64,000 nt of DNA. Source: Brevibacillus_C sp046036945. GTDB lineage: Bacteria > Bacillota > Bacilli > Brevibacillales > Brevibacillaceae. The notes beneath the pieces were generated by a model, which ran no database searches, was not told the DNA's origin, and saw only the letters and a list, made by a program, of their open reading frames with translations. Within the stretch, counting starts at the first letter, position 1. The number at the start of each line of letters is the position of its first letter. Below, piece by piece: positions 15,136 to 24,025 of the stretch. Both the position numbers and the translations under genes were made by a program. Where the stretch lies: NCBI RefSeq assembly GCF_046036945.1, contig NZ_JBJQOQ010000001.1:1-64000 (forward strand), read 5' to 3'.

Positions 15136-15507
15136 ATGGGAAAAAGTATGAACAAGGAAAAGCTGACTTTCTATACATATCCGAGCTGTACATCATGCCG
15201 GAAAACCAAGGCATGGCTGAAGGAAAACAATGTGGCGTACGAGGAGCGCCATCTCTTTAGGGATCCGCCCACTCCCCGGGAGCTGCTCGAGATCATCAAA
15301 ATGACCAACAACGGAACGGACGAAATTTTGTCGACCCGCAGCCAAAAGTTTAAACAGCTGGAATTTGACATTAACGAAATGACCGTATCGGAGCTGCTCG
15401 ACTTTCTCAGTGTAGAGCCTCGCCTGTTGAAGCGGCCGATCCTGACCGACGGAGAAAACGTCATCATCGGCTACAACCAATCCGCCATGAAATCGCTGTT
15501 GGCGTAA
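15136..15507 (+). CDS. mgsR: Spx/MgsR-family transcriptional regulator (ArsC-like fold)
   Basis: 123 residues. TFYTYPSCTSCRKTKAWL gives a CxxC redox switch at Cys18/Cys21; EILSTRSQKF and the RPILTDGENVIIGYN motif are typical of Spx/MgsR/ArsC. In B. subtilis MgsR (YqgZ) binds RNA polymerase alpha and activates a SigB subregulon. The gene order with yqgX and yqgY is like that around mgsR, which favours MgsR over Spx or YusI, but this is not certain. AGGAGGGG lies upstream of the ATG at 15136. Confidence 0.75.
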   Translation: MGKSMNKEKLTFYTYPSCTSCRKTKAWLKENNVAYEERHLFRDPPTPRELLEIIKMTNNGTDEILSTRSQKFKQLEFDINEMTVSELLDFLSVEPRLLKRPILTDGENVIIGYNQSAMKSLLA

Positions 15508-15515
15508 AGCCAATG

Positions 15516-15542
15516 TACCGCGCGAACAGCGCGGTTTTTTAT
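15516..15542 (+). terminator. Intrinsic terminator after mgsR-like gene
   Basis: ACCGCGC-gaaca-GCGCGGT followed by TTTTTAT. Confidence 0.85.
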
Positions 15543-15717
15543 GTCTCTCCTGCAAAAAGCTAGCTAGTCTGCCCAAAGAGTCAAAATAGAGTCCCTTCCC
15601 GTTTAAAGCACATGGGGCTTGGAGATACTTTTCTAGTAGAAAGAGATTCTATGAGAGTAGGGAAAAGCATAGAATGAAGTACATTAACCTCAATGGCAAA
15701 CGGGAGGGACGTTCTAT

Positions 15718-16344
15718 ATGGTAGCTTCAAGACAGGATGCATGGACAGAAGATGACGATTTGGTGCTTGCAGAAGTCACGCTCCGCCACATTCGCGAGGG
15801 CGGAACTCAACTTGCGGCTTTTGAAGAGGTAGGCCAGCGGTTGGGCAGGACGGCTGCAGCTTGCGGTTTTCGCTGGAACAGCGCGGTCAGGAAGCGGTAT
15901 GAGGCGGCCATTGCGATCGCCAAAAGCCAGCGGCAGCAGTTGAAAAAAATTGGCAGGGTGGCGGTACATACAGAATTTGCCGAAGAACAGGATACGTTAA
16001 AACCGCTGTCCAAGGGAACGGCAGCGTCATCCGCAAAGAATAACGAGGAAGAGCAGATTGAAGCGGCGATACGTGTATTAATGAACCAAAAGGAAATCAT
16101 CCGTCGACTCAAACAGCTGGAACGAGAGCTTGAAGACAAGGAACGGGAGGTCAACGAACTAAAGGAACAGAACAGCAAATACAAGAAAGAACTGGAAGGC
16201 GTTCAGGGAGTAAACGACGATTACAAAGCACTCATCCAAATCATGGAGAGGGCGCGGAAGCTGGCCTTTTTGCAAGAAGAGGAGGCGGGCGCAAAACCGG
16301 TATTTAAGATGGATGAAAATGGAAACCTTGAACGTGTCGAATAA
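15718..16344 (+). CDS. RsfA/YlbO-family prespore transcription factor
   Basis: 208 residues. An N-terminal Myb/SANT-like domain (about 3-65: RQDAWTEDDDLVLAEVTLRHIREGGTQL...TAAACGFRWNSAVRKRY) and a C-terminal coiled coil (about 115-185). This matches the RsfA/YlbO (GerR) group, which tunes SigF- and SigE-dependent genes during sporulation. The neighbour ylbP is as in B. subtilis ylbO-ylbP. GGGAGG lies 9 nt before the ATG. Confidence 0.8.
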   Translation: MVASRQDAWTEDDDLVLAEVTLRHIREGGTQLAAFEEVGQRLGRTAAACGFRWNSAVRKRYEAAIAIAKSQRQQLKKIGRVAVHTEFAEEQDTLKPLSKGTAASSAKNNEEEQIEAAIRVLMNQKEIIRRLKQLERELEDKEREVNELKEQNSKYKKELEGVQGVNDDYKALIQIMERARKLAFLQEEEAGAKPVFKMDENGNLERVE

Positions 16345-16363
16345 GCTTGCAGACAGCAAAAAG

Positions 16364-16389
16364 ACCCGAGAGACCGGGTCTTTTTTCAT
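16364..16389 (+). terminator. Hairpin between convergent rsfA-like and ylbP-like genes
   Basis: AAGACCCG-agaga-CCGGGTCTT followed by TTTTCATG on the plus strand, with an A tract on the other side (TTTTT on the minus strand), so it can serve both genes. Confidence 0.8.
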
Positions 16390-16395
16390 GTCGGT

Positions 16396-16863
16396 TCAGT
16401 CTTGCAAACCAACGCCTTCGGGCAGCCAGACGTAAGGGTTTTCGCCGCGGTCGCGAATCGGGTTGTACTTGACCGGGGTAAATCCCATCTTGGTCCAAAA
16501 TTCGTCAGCCCGGCAGCGCGAGTTGGTTTTAATCGGAGAGCCGAAGCTTTTCGCATGGTTCACCAGCGCCGTGCCAAAGTCTTTGCCTCGATAATCCGGC
16601 AGCACTTCCAGTTTCCACAATTCGTAGTAATCCTGGGCAGGGCTGAAATAACGGTCGTACTTGCTGTCTATTTTATACAGACTCATGCGGGCAACCAGCC
16701 GATTGCCGTAATAAATGCCGTAAAACGGAGAATCGGAATCGTTTTCGACGATGTTGGCTTCCAGGTCCTCTTTCATCGACAATTCTTCCAGGCCGAATTC
16801 ACGAAATTTCTGGAATTCCTCAAGCGTCTTGTAGTTAATGCGCAACCGTTCTACTTCATACAT
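16396..16863 (-). CDS. ylbP: GNAT-family N-acetyltransferase (YlbP-like)
   Basis: 155 residues with the GNAT acetyl-CoA loop in LEVLPDYRGKDFGTALVNHA (about 88-107, motif R-G-K-x-x-G) and a C-terminal FWTKMGFTPV. Conserved among Bacillales next to ylbO and panE. The substrate is unknown. It starts with an ATG at 16863 preceded by GGGAGGAGTG. Confidence 0.85.
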   Translation of the reverse strand: MYEVERLRINYKTLEEFQKFREFGLEELSMKEDLEANIVENDSDSPFYGIYYGNRLVARMSLYKIDSKYDRYFSPAQDYYELWKLEVLPDYRGKDFGTALVNHAKSFGSPIKTNSRCRADEFWTKMGFTPVKYNPIRDRGENPYVWLPEGVGLQD

Positions 16864-17071
16864 CGATCATGCACTCCTCCCGAACCAGTCCTTCAGTGGT
16901 ATCCTCTTCTATTATACACGAATGATGTGACAATTTCTCCAATGAGTTGCAAAGGAAACACTGGAAGGAAATGTTATTGTCATGGTGCACACAATTTCAA
17001 ATTTTCTGCTAGAACAATTCCCGAAGAAATGGCAAAATAGGTGATAGCAAGGTAAAGAAGGGAGAGTCGCC

Positions 17072-18424
17072 ATGCAAAAAGTGTTGATCGCCAACCGCGG
17101 AGAGATTGCCCGCCGGATCATCCGAACATGCCGCAAGCAGGGAGTAGCTGCGGTAGCCGTATACTCCGACGCGGACAAGGAAATGCCGTTTGTGCGGGAA
17201 GCGGACGAGGCTCTGCATATCGGACCGCCGCCCGTGGCCCAGAGTTATTTAAATATTGACGCCATGATAAAAGCGGCCCAGACAGCCGGAGCGGATGCCA
17301 TTCATCCCGGTTACGGGCTGCTGTCGGAAAACGCTGTATTTGCCGAGCGCTGCACGGCAGCGGGATTGACCTTTATCGGGCCGCCTGCCGGCGTGATTGC
17401 GAGTATGGGCGATAAGGTGACAGCGAGGCGGATTATGCGCGAAGCCGGCGTGCCGGTCGTTCCCGGATTTGAAGGGCAGCTGGAGACAGCGGAGGAAGCG
17501 GTCGCCAAAGCGCAGGGACTCGGCTACCCTTTGATGTTGAAAGCGAGTGCGGGCGGCGGCGGAATCGGCATGCAGGTCGTGCGCGACGACGAAGAGCTGC
17601 GCCGCGCGTTTCAATCTGCCAAGGGACGGGCCAAGGCCTATTTTGGCAACGATACGATGTTCCTGGAGAAATACGTGGAAAACCCCCGCCACATCGAAGT
17701 GCAGATAGCCGCCGACCAGCATGGCAACTGCCTTCATCTGCTGGAGCGGGAATGCTCGATCCAGCGCCGCCATCAGAAAGTGGTGGAGGAGAGCCCATCC
17801 CCGTTTCTCGATCAGGAAACGCGCGAAAAAATCTGCCGGGCCGCCGTTGAAGCTGCGCGCGCTGTAGCGTATACCGGTGTGGGGACCGTCGAGTTCATCA
17901 TGGACGAGCAAAAAAAGTTTTACTTTTTGGAGATGAACACGCGCCTGCAGGTCGAACATCCGGTAACGGAAGAGATGACCGGACTCGATCTGGTGGCGAT
18001 CCAGTTGGATATTGCCCGCGGTTTGCCGATCCCGCTGAAACAGGAGGACGTCAAAGCGCTTCGCCACGCGATTGAGCTGCGCGTTTACGCCGAGGACCCG
18101 CAGACGTTTATGCCGTCGCCGGGCCGGATCGTCAGGTACCAGCCCCCGGTCATGCCGCATGTGCGAATCGACGATGGGGTAGAAGCGGGCATCCAGGTTT
18201 CTCCGTTCTACGATCCGATGATCGCCAAGGTGATCGTCAGCGGTACGACGCGCGGCGAAGCCGTTGCGAGAGCTGCAGAAGCGCTGGCGGCGTATCAGAT
18301 CGACGGGATCAAGACCAACCTGCCGTTTTTGCAGGAAGTATTGGCTGATGCGGATTTTCAAGCCGGCGATTACACGACACAGTTCATTGAGCGAAAAAAC
18401 AGTAAAAGGAGCGTTGGGCAATGA
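17072..18424 (+). CDS. yngH: Biotin carboxylase subunit of an acyl-CoA carboxylase (YngH-like)
   Basis: 450 residues, the usual length for AccC-type biotin carboxylases. MQKVLIANRGEIARRIIRTCR, the ATP-grasp loop KASAGGGGIGMQVV (about 158-171), EKYVENPRHIEVQI and MNTRLQVEHPVTE are all present. It carboxylates biotin on the carrier encoded next. The five-gene order (carboxylase, carrier, HMG-CoA lyase, enoyl-CoA hydratase, carboxyltransferase) matches B. subtilis yngH-yngHB-yngG-yngF-yngE, so the complex most likely acts on 3-methylcrotonyl-CoA in leucine breakdown, not on acetyl-CoA. GAAGGGAGAG lies upstream; its stop overlaps the next start (ATGA). Confidence 0.9.
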   Translation: MQKVLIANRGEIARRIIRTCRKQGVAAVAVYSDADKEMPFVREADEALHIGPPPVAQSYLNIDAMIKAAQTAGADAIHPGYGLLSENAVFAERCTAAGLTFIGPPAGVIASMGDKVTARRIMREAGVPVVPGFEGQLETAEEAVAKAQGLGYPLMLKASAGGGGIGMQVVRDDEELRRAFQSAKGRAKAYFGNDTMFLEKYVENPRHIEVQIAADQHGNCLHLLERECSIQRRHQKVVEESPSPFLDQETREKICRAAVEAARAVAYTGVGTVEFIMDEQKKFYFLEMNTRLQVEHPVTEEMTGLDLVAIQLDIARGLPIPLKQEDVKALRHAIELRVYAEDPQTFMPSPGRIVRYQPPVMPHVRIDDGVEAGIQVSPFYDPMIAKVIVSGTTRGEAVARAAEALAAYQIDGIKTNLPFLQEVLADADFQAGDYTTQFIERKNSKRSVGQ

Positions 18425-18633
18425 AAAACATCACAGCCAACATGGCGGGCACAGTCTTGAGCCTGCTTGTCCAGGCAGGAGATACGGTCAGCAGCGGACA
18501 AGACGTCATCCTGCTGGAGTCAATGAAAATGGAAGTGCCGATTCAGGCGCAGGCAGATGGCAAAATCGCGGAAGTAAAGGTAAGCGCCGGCGATTTTGTC
18601 AATGAAGGCGACGTCATTCTTGTCCTGGAGTAA
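18421..18633 (+). CDS. yngHB: Biotin carrier protein (YngHB-like)
   Basis: 70 residues, a single biotinyl domain with the attachment motif ESMKMEVP (biotinylated Lys36). It shares ATGA with the preceding stop, indicating translational coupling. It shuttles carboxybiotin between the carboxylase and the carboxyltransferase at 20392. Confidence 0.9.
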   Translation: MKNITANMAGTVLSLLVQAGDTVSSGQDVILLESMKMEVPIQAQADGKIAEVKVSAGDFVNEGDVILVLE

Positions 18634-18683
18634 TTTTGCGTCAATTCTGAGCGGCCGCTAGGTTTGCCGGAGGAGGTAGCGAA

Positions 18684-19607
18684 ATGGATGTGCGCATCGT
18701 CGAAGTAGGCCCCCGCGACGGCCTGCAAAACGAAACGGCTGTCGTGCCGACAAACGTCAAGATCGAGCTGATCAACCGCTTGTCGCAAGCGGGCTTGCGC
18801 TTTATTGAAGCCAGTTCGTTCGTCGATCCGAGGTGGATTCCGCAGCTGGCCGACGCAGCCGAGGTGCTGGGCGGCATCGCCAGGCAGCCGGGGGTTGCCT
18901 ACAGCGCGCTCGTGCCCAACCTTCGCGGTCTGGAGCGGGCCCGGGGGACGGCACTTGCGGAAATTGCCGTGTTCATGTCGGCCAGCGAGAGCCACAACAG
19001 GAAAAATATCAACAAATCGATCGCCGAGACATATCCGGTCCTGGAAGAGGTGGTGCAGGAGGCGAAACGCATGGGTTTGCGCGTGCGCGGCTACGTCTCG
19101 ACCGTGTTCGGCTGCCCCTACGAAGGAGATGTGCCTGTCTCGGCAGCGGTGAAAGTGACGGAGCGGCTGCTAAACATGGGTGTCTACGAAGTATCGATCG
19201 GGGATACGATCGGGGTGGCGACTCCCAAACAGGTCCGGGAAAAATTTGCCGTCCTGGTGAAAGCGTTTACTCCCGGACGGCTGGCTGCCCACTTCCACGA
19301 CACCCGCGGCACTGGTCTGGCCAACGTCACAGCCGCACTGGATGAGGGGATTTGCACCTTTGACAGTTCGCTCGGCGGATTGGGCGGCTGTCCCTATGCA
19401 CCGGGGGCGGCAGGCAACATCTCGACCGAAGATCTGGTTTACCTGCTTCACGGGATGGGGTATCGCACCGGCGTCGATCTGGAGCGGCTGGCGGAAGCGG
19501 GCCAGTACATCCAAAGCCGCCTGGGGCGACAGCTGCCTTCCAGGATGCTGCAGGCCCATTGTGCGGCCAAACGGACAAGTGAGGGAGGAGACTCTTCATG
19601 GCGATAA
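18684..19607 (+). CDS. yngG: Hydroxymethylglutaryl-CoA lyase (YngG-like)
   Basis: 307 residues, DRE-TIM metallolyase. VEVGPRDGLQNE near the N-terminus carries the catalytic Arg and metal-binding Asp; AHFHDTRGTG holds the metal-binding His pair, and GGLGGCPYAPGAAGN is the HMG-CoA lyase signature with its catalytic Cys. It splits HMG-CoA into acetyl-CoA and acetoacetate, the last step of leucine degradation. GGAGGAGG precedes the ATG; the 3' end overlaps the next gene by 10 nt. Confidence 0.92.
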   Translation: MDVRIVEVGPRDGLQNETAVVPTNVKIELINRLSQAGLRFIEASSFVDPRWIPQLADAAEVLGGIARQPGVAYSALVPNLRGLERARGTALAEIAVFMSASESHNRKNINKSIAETYPVLEEVVQEAKRMGLRVRGYVSTVFGCPYEGDVPVSAAVKVTERLLNMGVYEVSIGDTIGVATPKQVREKFAVLVKAFTPGRLAAHFHDTRGTGLANVTAALDEGICTFDSSLGGLGGCPYAPGAAGNISTEDLVYLLHGMGYRTGVDLERLAEAGQYIQSRLGRQLPSRMLQAHCAAKRTSEGGDSSWR

Positions 19608-20371
19608 CCCTGCAAAGAGAGGAGCAGGTCGGCATCCTGACGATCGAGCGGCCGGAAGTGCACAACTGTCTCAATCTTGAGACAGTGCAAATGCTGCGGC
19701 AGCAGGTGAGTCAACTGAGCGCGGATCGGGATGTGCGAGTGGTGATCGTCACCGGTGCGGGCGACAAGGCGTTTTGCGCCGGAGCGGACTTGAAGGAGCG
19801 GCGGACGATGAGCGAATCGCAGGTGCGAGTGTTTATCCGCGCCATTCGCGATGCCTTCAGCGAACTGGAACGCCTGCCTCAACCGGTTATTGCCGCGATC
19901 AACGGAGCAGCCTTTGGCGGCGGGACGGAGCTGGCGCTGGCCTGTGATCTGCGGGTGATGAGCGAGACCGCGCAAATGGGCCTGACGGAAACGTCGCTCG
20001 GCATCATTCCTGGCGCGGGCGGAACCCAGCGGCTGCCGCGGCTGGTGGGAAAAGGGAAGGCGAAAGAGCTGATTTTCACTGCCCGGCGGATCACGGCGCG
20101 CGAAGCCTTGGCCATCGGCTTGGTCAACCGCGTCGTTCCGGCGGGGCAAGTGCTTTCGGCTGCCCTGACGCTGGCGAAAGAGATCGCCATGAACGCGCCG
20201 ATCGCGTTGGAACAGGCCAAATACGCCATCGACTACGGCATGGAGACAGACCTGGCGACAGGCCTCGCAATCGAGAGCAGCGCCTACCAGGTCACGATTC
20301 CGACCAAGGATCGCCTGGAAGGCCTTGCCGCATTCCAGGAAAAGCGGAAGCCGGTATACCGCGGCGAATAA
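19598..20371 (+). CDS. yngF: Enoyl-CoA hydratase/isomerase (YngF-like, putative 3-methylglutaconyl-CoA hydratase)
   Basis: 257 residues, crotonase fold. GAGDKAFCAGADLKERR (about 50-66) and AINGAAFGGGTELALACDLR (about 99-118) form the oxyanion hole and CoA site; TETSLGIIPGAGGTQRLPR (about 129-147) carries a glutamate typical of hydratases. In this operon it should hydrate 3-methylglutaconyl-CoA to HMG-CoA for the lyase. Confidence 0.88.
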   Translation: MAITLQREEQVGILTIERPEVHNCLNLETVQMLRQQVSQLSADRDVRVVIVTGAGDKAFCAGADLKERRTMSESQVRVFIRAIRDAFSELERLPQPVIAAINGAAFGGGTELALACDLRVMSETAQMGLTETSLGIIPGAGGTQRLPRLVGKGKAKELIFTARRITAREALAIGLVNRVVPAGQVLSAALTLAKEIAMNAPIALEQAKYAIDYGMETDLATGLAIESSAYQVTIPTKDRLEGLAAFQEKRKPVYRGE

Positions 20372-20391
20372 AGAGAAAGAGGAGGGTCCAG

Positions 20392-21930
20392 ATGAGCAAA
20401 CAATGGGAGGAGACGCTTCGCGAGCGGATCGCACAAGTGGAGCGGGGCGGAGAGCAAAAATACCACGAGAAGCTGAAGGAGCAGAACAAGCTGTTTGTTC
20501 GCGACCGGCTGACCTTGTTGTTCGATGATGAGTTTATGGTAGAAGACGGCCTGTTCGCCAATTTCCTCGCCAAAGACCTGCCGGCTGACGGCGTGGTCAC
20601 CGCGATTGGTCGGGTGAACGGACAGACCGTCTGTGTCATGGCCAACGATTCCACCGTCAAAGCAGGATCATGGGGTTCGCGTACGGTGGAAAAAATCATC
20701 CGCATCCAGGAGACGGCCGAAAAAATGCGCGTGCCGCTGATCTATCTCGTCGATTCGGCAGGCGCCCGCATTACGGATCAGCTGGACATGTTCCCCGGCC
20801 GGCGCGGAGCGGGACGAATTTTTTACAACCAGGTGAAGCTGTCTGGAAAAATTCCGCAAATCTGCATCCTGTTTGGGCCATCTGCAGCGGGCGGGGCTTA
20901 TATCCCCGCTTTTTGCGACATCGTGATCATGGTGGAGCAGAACGCCAGCATGTACTTGGGTTCGCCCCGGATGGCGGAGATGGTCATCGGGGAAAAAGTG
21001 TCGCTCGAGGAATTAGGCGGCGCCCGGATGCACTGTACGGTGAGCGGCTGCGGGGATGTGCTGGCGGCGAGCGAGGAAGAAGCGATTCAGGCGGCCCGCC
21101 GTTACCTGGCGTTTTTTCCGGCCAACTACACGGAGCAGCCCCCGGCCGCGGCAGCGAAACCACCGAGTCCGCAAGCGAAGGACCCGGCGTCGATCGTCCC
21201 GGAAAACCAAAACGCGCCTTTCAACATGTACGACTTTATCGACGCCCTGATCGACGAAGGCTCATTCTTTGAGGTGAAAAAGCTGTTTGCACCGGAACTG
21301 ATTACCGGACTGGCGCGGCTCGACGGCAAACCGGTCGGCATTATCGCCAACCAACCGCGGGTGAAGGGCGGAGTTCTGTTCGTCGATTCCGCTGACAAGG
21401 CGGCGCGCTTCATCAATTTGTGCGACGCTTTCCACATCCCGCTGCTCTTCCTCGCAGACGTCCCCGGGTTTATGATCGGCACCGCGGTAGAGAGGGCAGG
21501 CATCATCCGCCACGGAGCGAAGATGATCTCGGCGGTGTCGGAGGCTACCGTGCCGAAAATCTCTGTGATCGTCCGCAAAGCTTACGGGGCTGGGCTGTAC
21601 GCAATGGCAGGCCCGGCGTTTGAGCCGGATGCGTGTCTGGCGCTTCCGGGAGCGCAGATTGCCGTGATGGGACCCGAAGCAGCCGTGAATGCCGTGTACA
21701 GCAACAAGATCCAGGCGATTGAAGATCCCAAGGAGCGGCAGGCGTTTATCATGGAGCAGCGCCGTTTGTATCAAGAGGACATCGACATTTACCTCTTGGC
21801 CTCCAATCTGATCGTCGACGGCATCGTCGCCCCCGGGCATTTGCGCGAAGAACTGATCAGCCGCTATCAGGTGTACAGCAGCAAAGCGCAGCGTTTTACC
21901 GACCGCAAGCATCCCGTCTACCCGGTATAG
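20392..21930 (+). CDS. yngE: Acyl-CoA carboxylase carboxyltransferase subunit (YngE-like)
   Basis: 512 residues with two crotonase-like carboxyltransferase halves: the acyl-CoA side (VYLVDSAGARI-type sequence IYLVDSAGARITDQ, FGPSAAGGAYIPAF, about 115-180) and the biotin side (LFLADVPGFMIG, VIVRKAYGAGLYAM, about 350-410). This is the beta subunit of methylcrotonyl-/propionyl-CoA carboxylase types; the operon favours methylcrotonyl-CoA. AGGAGGG lies upstream of the ATG. It is the last gene of the unit; yngI and yngJ equivalents are absent. Confidence 0.88.
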   Translation: MSKQWEETLRERIAQVERGGEQKYHEKLKEQNKLFVRDRLTLLFDDEFMVEDGLFANFLAKDLPADGVVTAIGRVNGQTVCVMANDSTVKAGSWGSRTVEKIIRIQETAEKMRVPLIYLVDSAGARITDQLDMFPGRRGAGRIFYNQVKLSGKIPQICILFGPSAAGGAYIPAFCDIVIMVEQNASMYLGSPRMAEMVIGEKVSLEELGGARMHCTVSGCGDVLAASEEEAIQAARRYLAFFPANYTEQPPAAAAKPPSPQAKDPASIVPENQNAPFNMYDFIDALIDEGSFFEVKKLFAPELITGLARLDGKPVGIIANQPRVKGGVLFVDSADKAARFINLCDAFHIPLLFLADVPGFMIGTAVERAGIIRHGAKMISAVSEATVPKISVIVRKAYGAGLYAMAGPAFEPDACLALPGAQIAVMGPEAAVNAVYSNKIQAIEDPKERQAFIMEQRRLYQEDIDIYLLASNLIVDGIVAPGHLREELISRYQVYSSKAQRFTDRKHPVYPV

Positions 21931-22007
21931 AGCCAAAAACCATTTTCCACCGCCGCCATTTTTTGGTATGCTAATACTATCTCTTACATCATTCGGAGGA
22001 TTCTCGT

Positions 22008-22961
22008 ATGCACCTGGTCGTAATTGGCGGCGGTTCAGTCGGAATGCTGCTGGCGGGACGGCTGCAGCTCGGCGGGCAGACGGCTGTCTTGCTGACGCGC
22101 GGCGAAGAACAGGCGGAGCGGCTGAAGCGCGAGCTGCTGACGATCCATACCTTGTCAGGCGAGTGTTTGCAGACGCCGGTTGCGGCATGTGCCTTTTCAG
22201 ACCCGCTTCCTGCCGCGGACTGTTACCTCTTGGCCGTAAAACAGCCGGTTCTTCCCGACCTGTTGCCGGCATTGGCGAAGCTGCCTGATACGGCTCGGGT
22301 CGTTGCGCTGCAAAACGGGATGGGGCATGAAGAACTGCTCCGTTCCGTCATCCCGTCAGAACGCCTTTTTTTCGCCGTGAACACAGAAGGAGCCAAGCGA
22401 TTGTCTCCGGTTGAAGTGGCACATACCGGCCGCGGCAGGCTGCGCCTGGGACCGTGGCGAAAACGTGCCTTCCGAGACCCGCTCATCGCTGATTTAGTCA
22501 AATTGCTGTCTGCGTGCGCCATCGATGCTGAGTACGTTGACGAAGCGTCCGGGCTTATGTGGCGGAAATTACTGGCGAACGCCTGCATCAACCCGCTCAC
22601 GGCATTATTTGAAGTTCACAACGGGATGCTCGTGCAGTCTCCGTCATTGACGTCCCTCATGCGCCAATTGTTCAGGGAGGCGGCAGATGTTGCAAATGCA
22701 GCGGGACAAAAAATCACTGAGAAAGATTGGCAGGAGATTGTAACCATTTGCCGAAATACATTCCGAAATGATTCTTCGATGTTGCAGGATTTGCGGCACG
22801 GCAAGCCTACTGAGATTGAATCGATCAGCGGCTACATCGTGGGCAAGGGGACAGAAAACGGCATTTCGACACCACTTCATGAGACTTTGCGCCGTGCCGT
22901 ACTCCTCAAGCAAACTGTGCACCGGGGAGAGGGAGGGGCGTCGCATGGGGATTCTGGCTAG
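22008..22961 (+). CDS. panE: 2-dehydropantoate 2-reductase
   Basis: 317 residues. N-terminal Rossmann fold with VVIGGGSVGMLLAGRL (about 3-18), an ALQNGMGHEELL loop (about 100-111) and the C-terminal ApbA/PanE helical domain with WRKLLANACINPLTAL (about 185-200). It reduces ketopantoate with NADPH for pantothenate and CoA synthesis. It corresponds to B. subtilis YlbQ, which follows ylbP; here the yng-like operon lies between them. Overlaps the next gene by 17 nt. Confidence 0.88.
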   Translation: MHLVVIGGGSVGMLLAGRLQLGGQTAVLLTRGEEQAERLKRELLTIHTLSGECLQTPVAACAFSDPLPAADCYLLAVKQPVLPDLLPALAKLPDTARVVALQNGMGHEELLRSVIPSERLFFAVNTEGAKRLSPVEVAHTGRGRLRLGPWRKRAFRDPLIADLVKLLSACAIDAEYVDEASGLMWRKLLANACINPLTALFEVHNGMLVQSPSLTSLMRQLFREAADVANAAGQKITEKDWQEIVTICRNTFRNDSSMLQDLRHGKPTEIESISGYIVGKGTENGISTPLHETLRRAVLLKQTVHRGEGGASHGDSG

Positions 22962-23331
22962 CGTTTGGGGCATTTTCACCACCATACCTTTTGTAGGGTT
23001 TGTCTTGGTGTACCTGATCGTTTACGCTGTGAAGAGCGATCGGCGCCGCGCTCTCAGCTGGTCGATTAATATTACGAATATTTTCTTAATTCATGCCATC
23101 CTCGTCCTGCACGCGCAAAACTGGCCCGAAGCCTGGTCCGCATGGTGGGGAATCCTTTTGCTGTTCGCCGGTTTGGCGGGGCTCTTGGGCTATCTGCAAA
23201 TGCGGCTGAGAGGTTCTGTTTCGATTCGTAAAATCGGGTTTTCCACGTGGCGGCTCTCCTTTCTCATCTTATGCGTTGCCCATGTGTTCTTATTTAGTGC
23301 CGGCCTGTGGAAGACCATGCAAAGTGTATAA
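22945..23331 (+). CDS. DUF3397 membrane protein
   Basis: 128 residues with four predicted membrane helices (about 5-28, 38-55, 63-82, 102-122) and the VYLIVYAVKSDRRRALSWSINITNIFLI region typical of DUF3397. Function is unknown. The ATG at 22945 lies inside the 3' end of panE with GAGGGAGGGG upstream, suggesting coupled translation. Confidence 0.75.
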   Translation: MGILASVWGIFTTIPFVGFVLVYLIVYAVKSDRRRALSWSINITNIFLIHAILVLHAQNWPEAWSAWWGILLLFAGLAGLLGYLQMRLRGSVSIRKIGFSTWRLSFLILCVAHVFLFSAGLWKTMQSV

Positions 23332-23349
23332 GTTGAGGGGGTGATACTG

Positions 23350-23907
23350 ATGAACCATCCAATACATACAATCGGTCAAAAAATCCGAATGTTTCGCAAG
23401 GAAAAGGGATTTACCCTGGAGGTATTGGCAGATAAGACAGGACTTAGCAAAGGGCTGCTCAGCCAGGTGGAGCGGGGCATTTCCCAGCCGTCACTCGATT
23501 CGCTGTGGAAGATCACCCGTGCCTTGGAAGCTTCATTTGCGCAATTTTTTGAGGAGTTGGACCAAAAACGCGTCTACCACATTTACAAAGAGAAGCGCAG
23601 AGAAATGTTGTTACCGGAATCCACCGGTTCTTATTCCCTGCTCTCCAAGGGCGGAAACGCCAAGCTTGGCTTGATTGAAGTCCGCCTGCAGCCGGGAGAT
23701 GTGGCGCGAGACCGCTTCGCTTTGCAGGAGGGGGAAGAGTGCCTGGTTGTGACCAAAGGAACGGTAGAAGTGAAAGCAGGTGAAGACATCTTTACCCTCA
23801 AGACTGGAGACAGCCTTCACATAGACAGCATACAGCAGCGAGTCATCTCCAATCAGGGGGAGGAAGAAGCGATTGTTTTGTGGGCCGTGACGCCGCCTCA
23901 ATTGTAA
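23350..23907 (+). CDS. XRE-family regulator with cupin domain
   Basis: 185 residues: a helix-turn-helix (about 6-62: IGQKIRMFRKEKGFTLEVLADKTGLSKGLLSQVERG) and a C-terminal cupin (about 95-180: GEECLVVTKGTVEVKAGEDIFTLKTGDSLHIDS). Such regulators (for example PuuR-like) sense small metabolites, often controlling neighbouring transport or catabolic genes; here NhaC and a PqqB-like hydrolase follow. The start ATG at 23350 is preceded by GAGGGGGTGA; the GTG at 23341 lies within that site. Confidence 0.82.
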   Translation: MNHPIHTIGQKIRMFRKEKGFTLEVLADKTGLSKGLLSQVERGISQPSLDSLWKITRALEASFAQFFEELDQKRVYHIYKEKRREMLLPESTGSYSLLSKGGNAKLGLIEVRLQPGDVARDRFALQEGEECLVVTKGTVEVKAGEDIFTLKTGDSLHIDSIQQRVISNQGEEEAIVLWAVTPPQL

Positions 23908-23921
23908 ACCTTTGGAACTGA

Positions 23922-23947
23922 CGAGCTGCAGCTGCAGCTCTTTTTCT
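23922..23947 (+). terminator. Terminator after the XRE-cupin gene
   Basis: CGAGCTGCA-gct-GCAGCTC followed by TTTTTCTTT. It separates the regulator transcript from nhaC-like. Confidence 0.75.
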
Positions 23948-23965
23948 TTGGTCAGAACTGTTTGC

Positions 23966-23994
23966 TTGAAAAAAACCGCAATCAAACTTATAAT
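23966..23994 (+). promoter_or_regulatory. SigA promoter of the NhaC-like gene
   Basis: TTGAAA (23966-23971), 17 bp, TATAAT (23989-23994), about 30 bp before the ATG at 24026. It immediately follows the XRE-cupin terminator. Confidence 0.65.
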
Positions 23995-24025
23995 TATTCA
24001 CTAACATTAAACGAAGGGGAATTGT

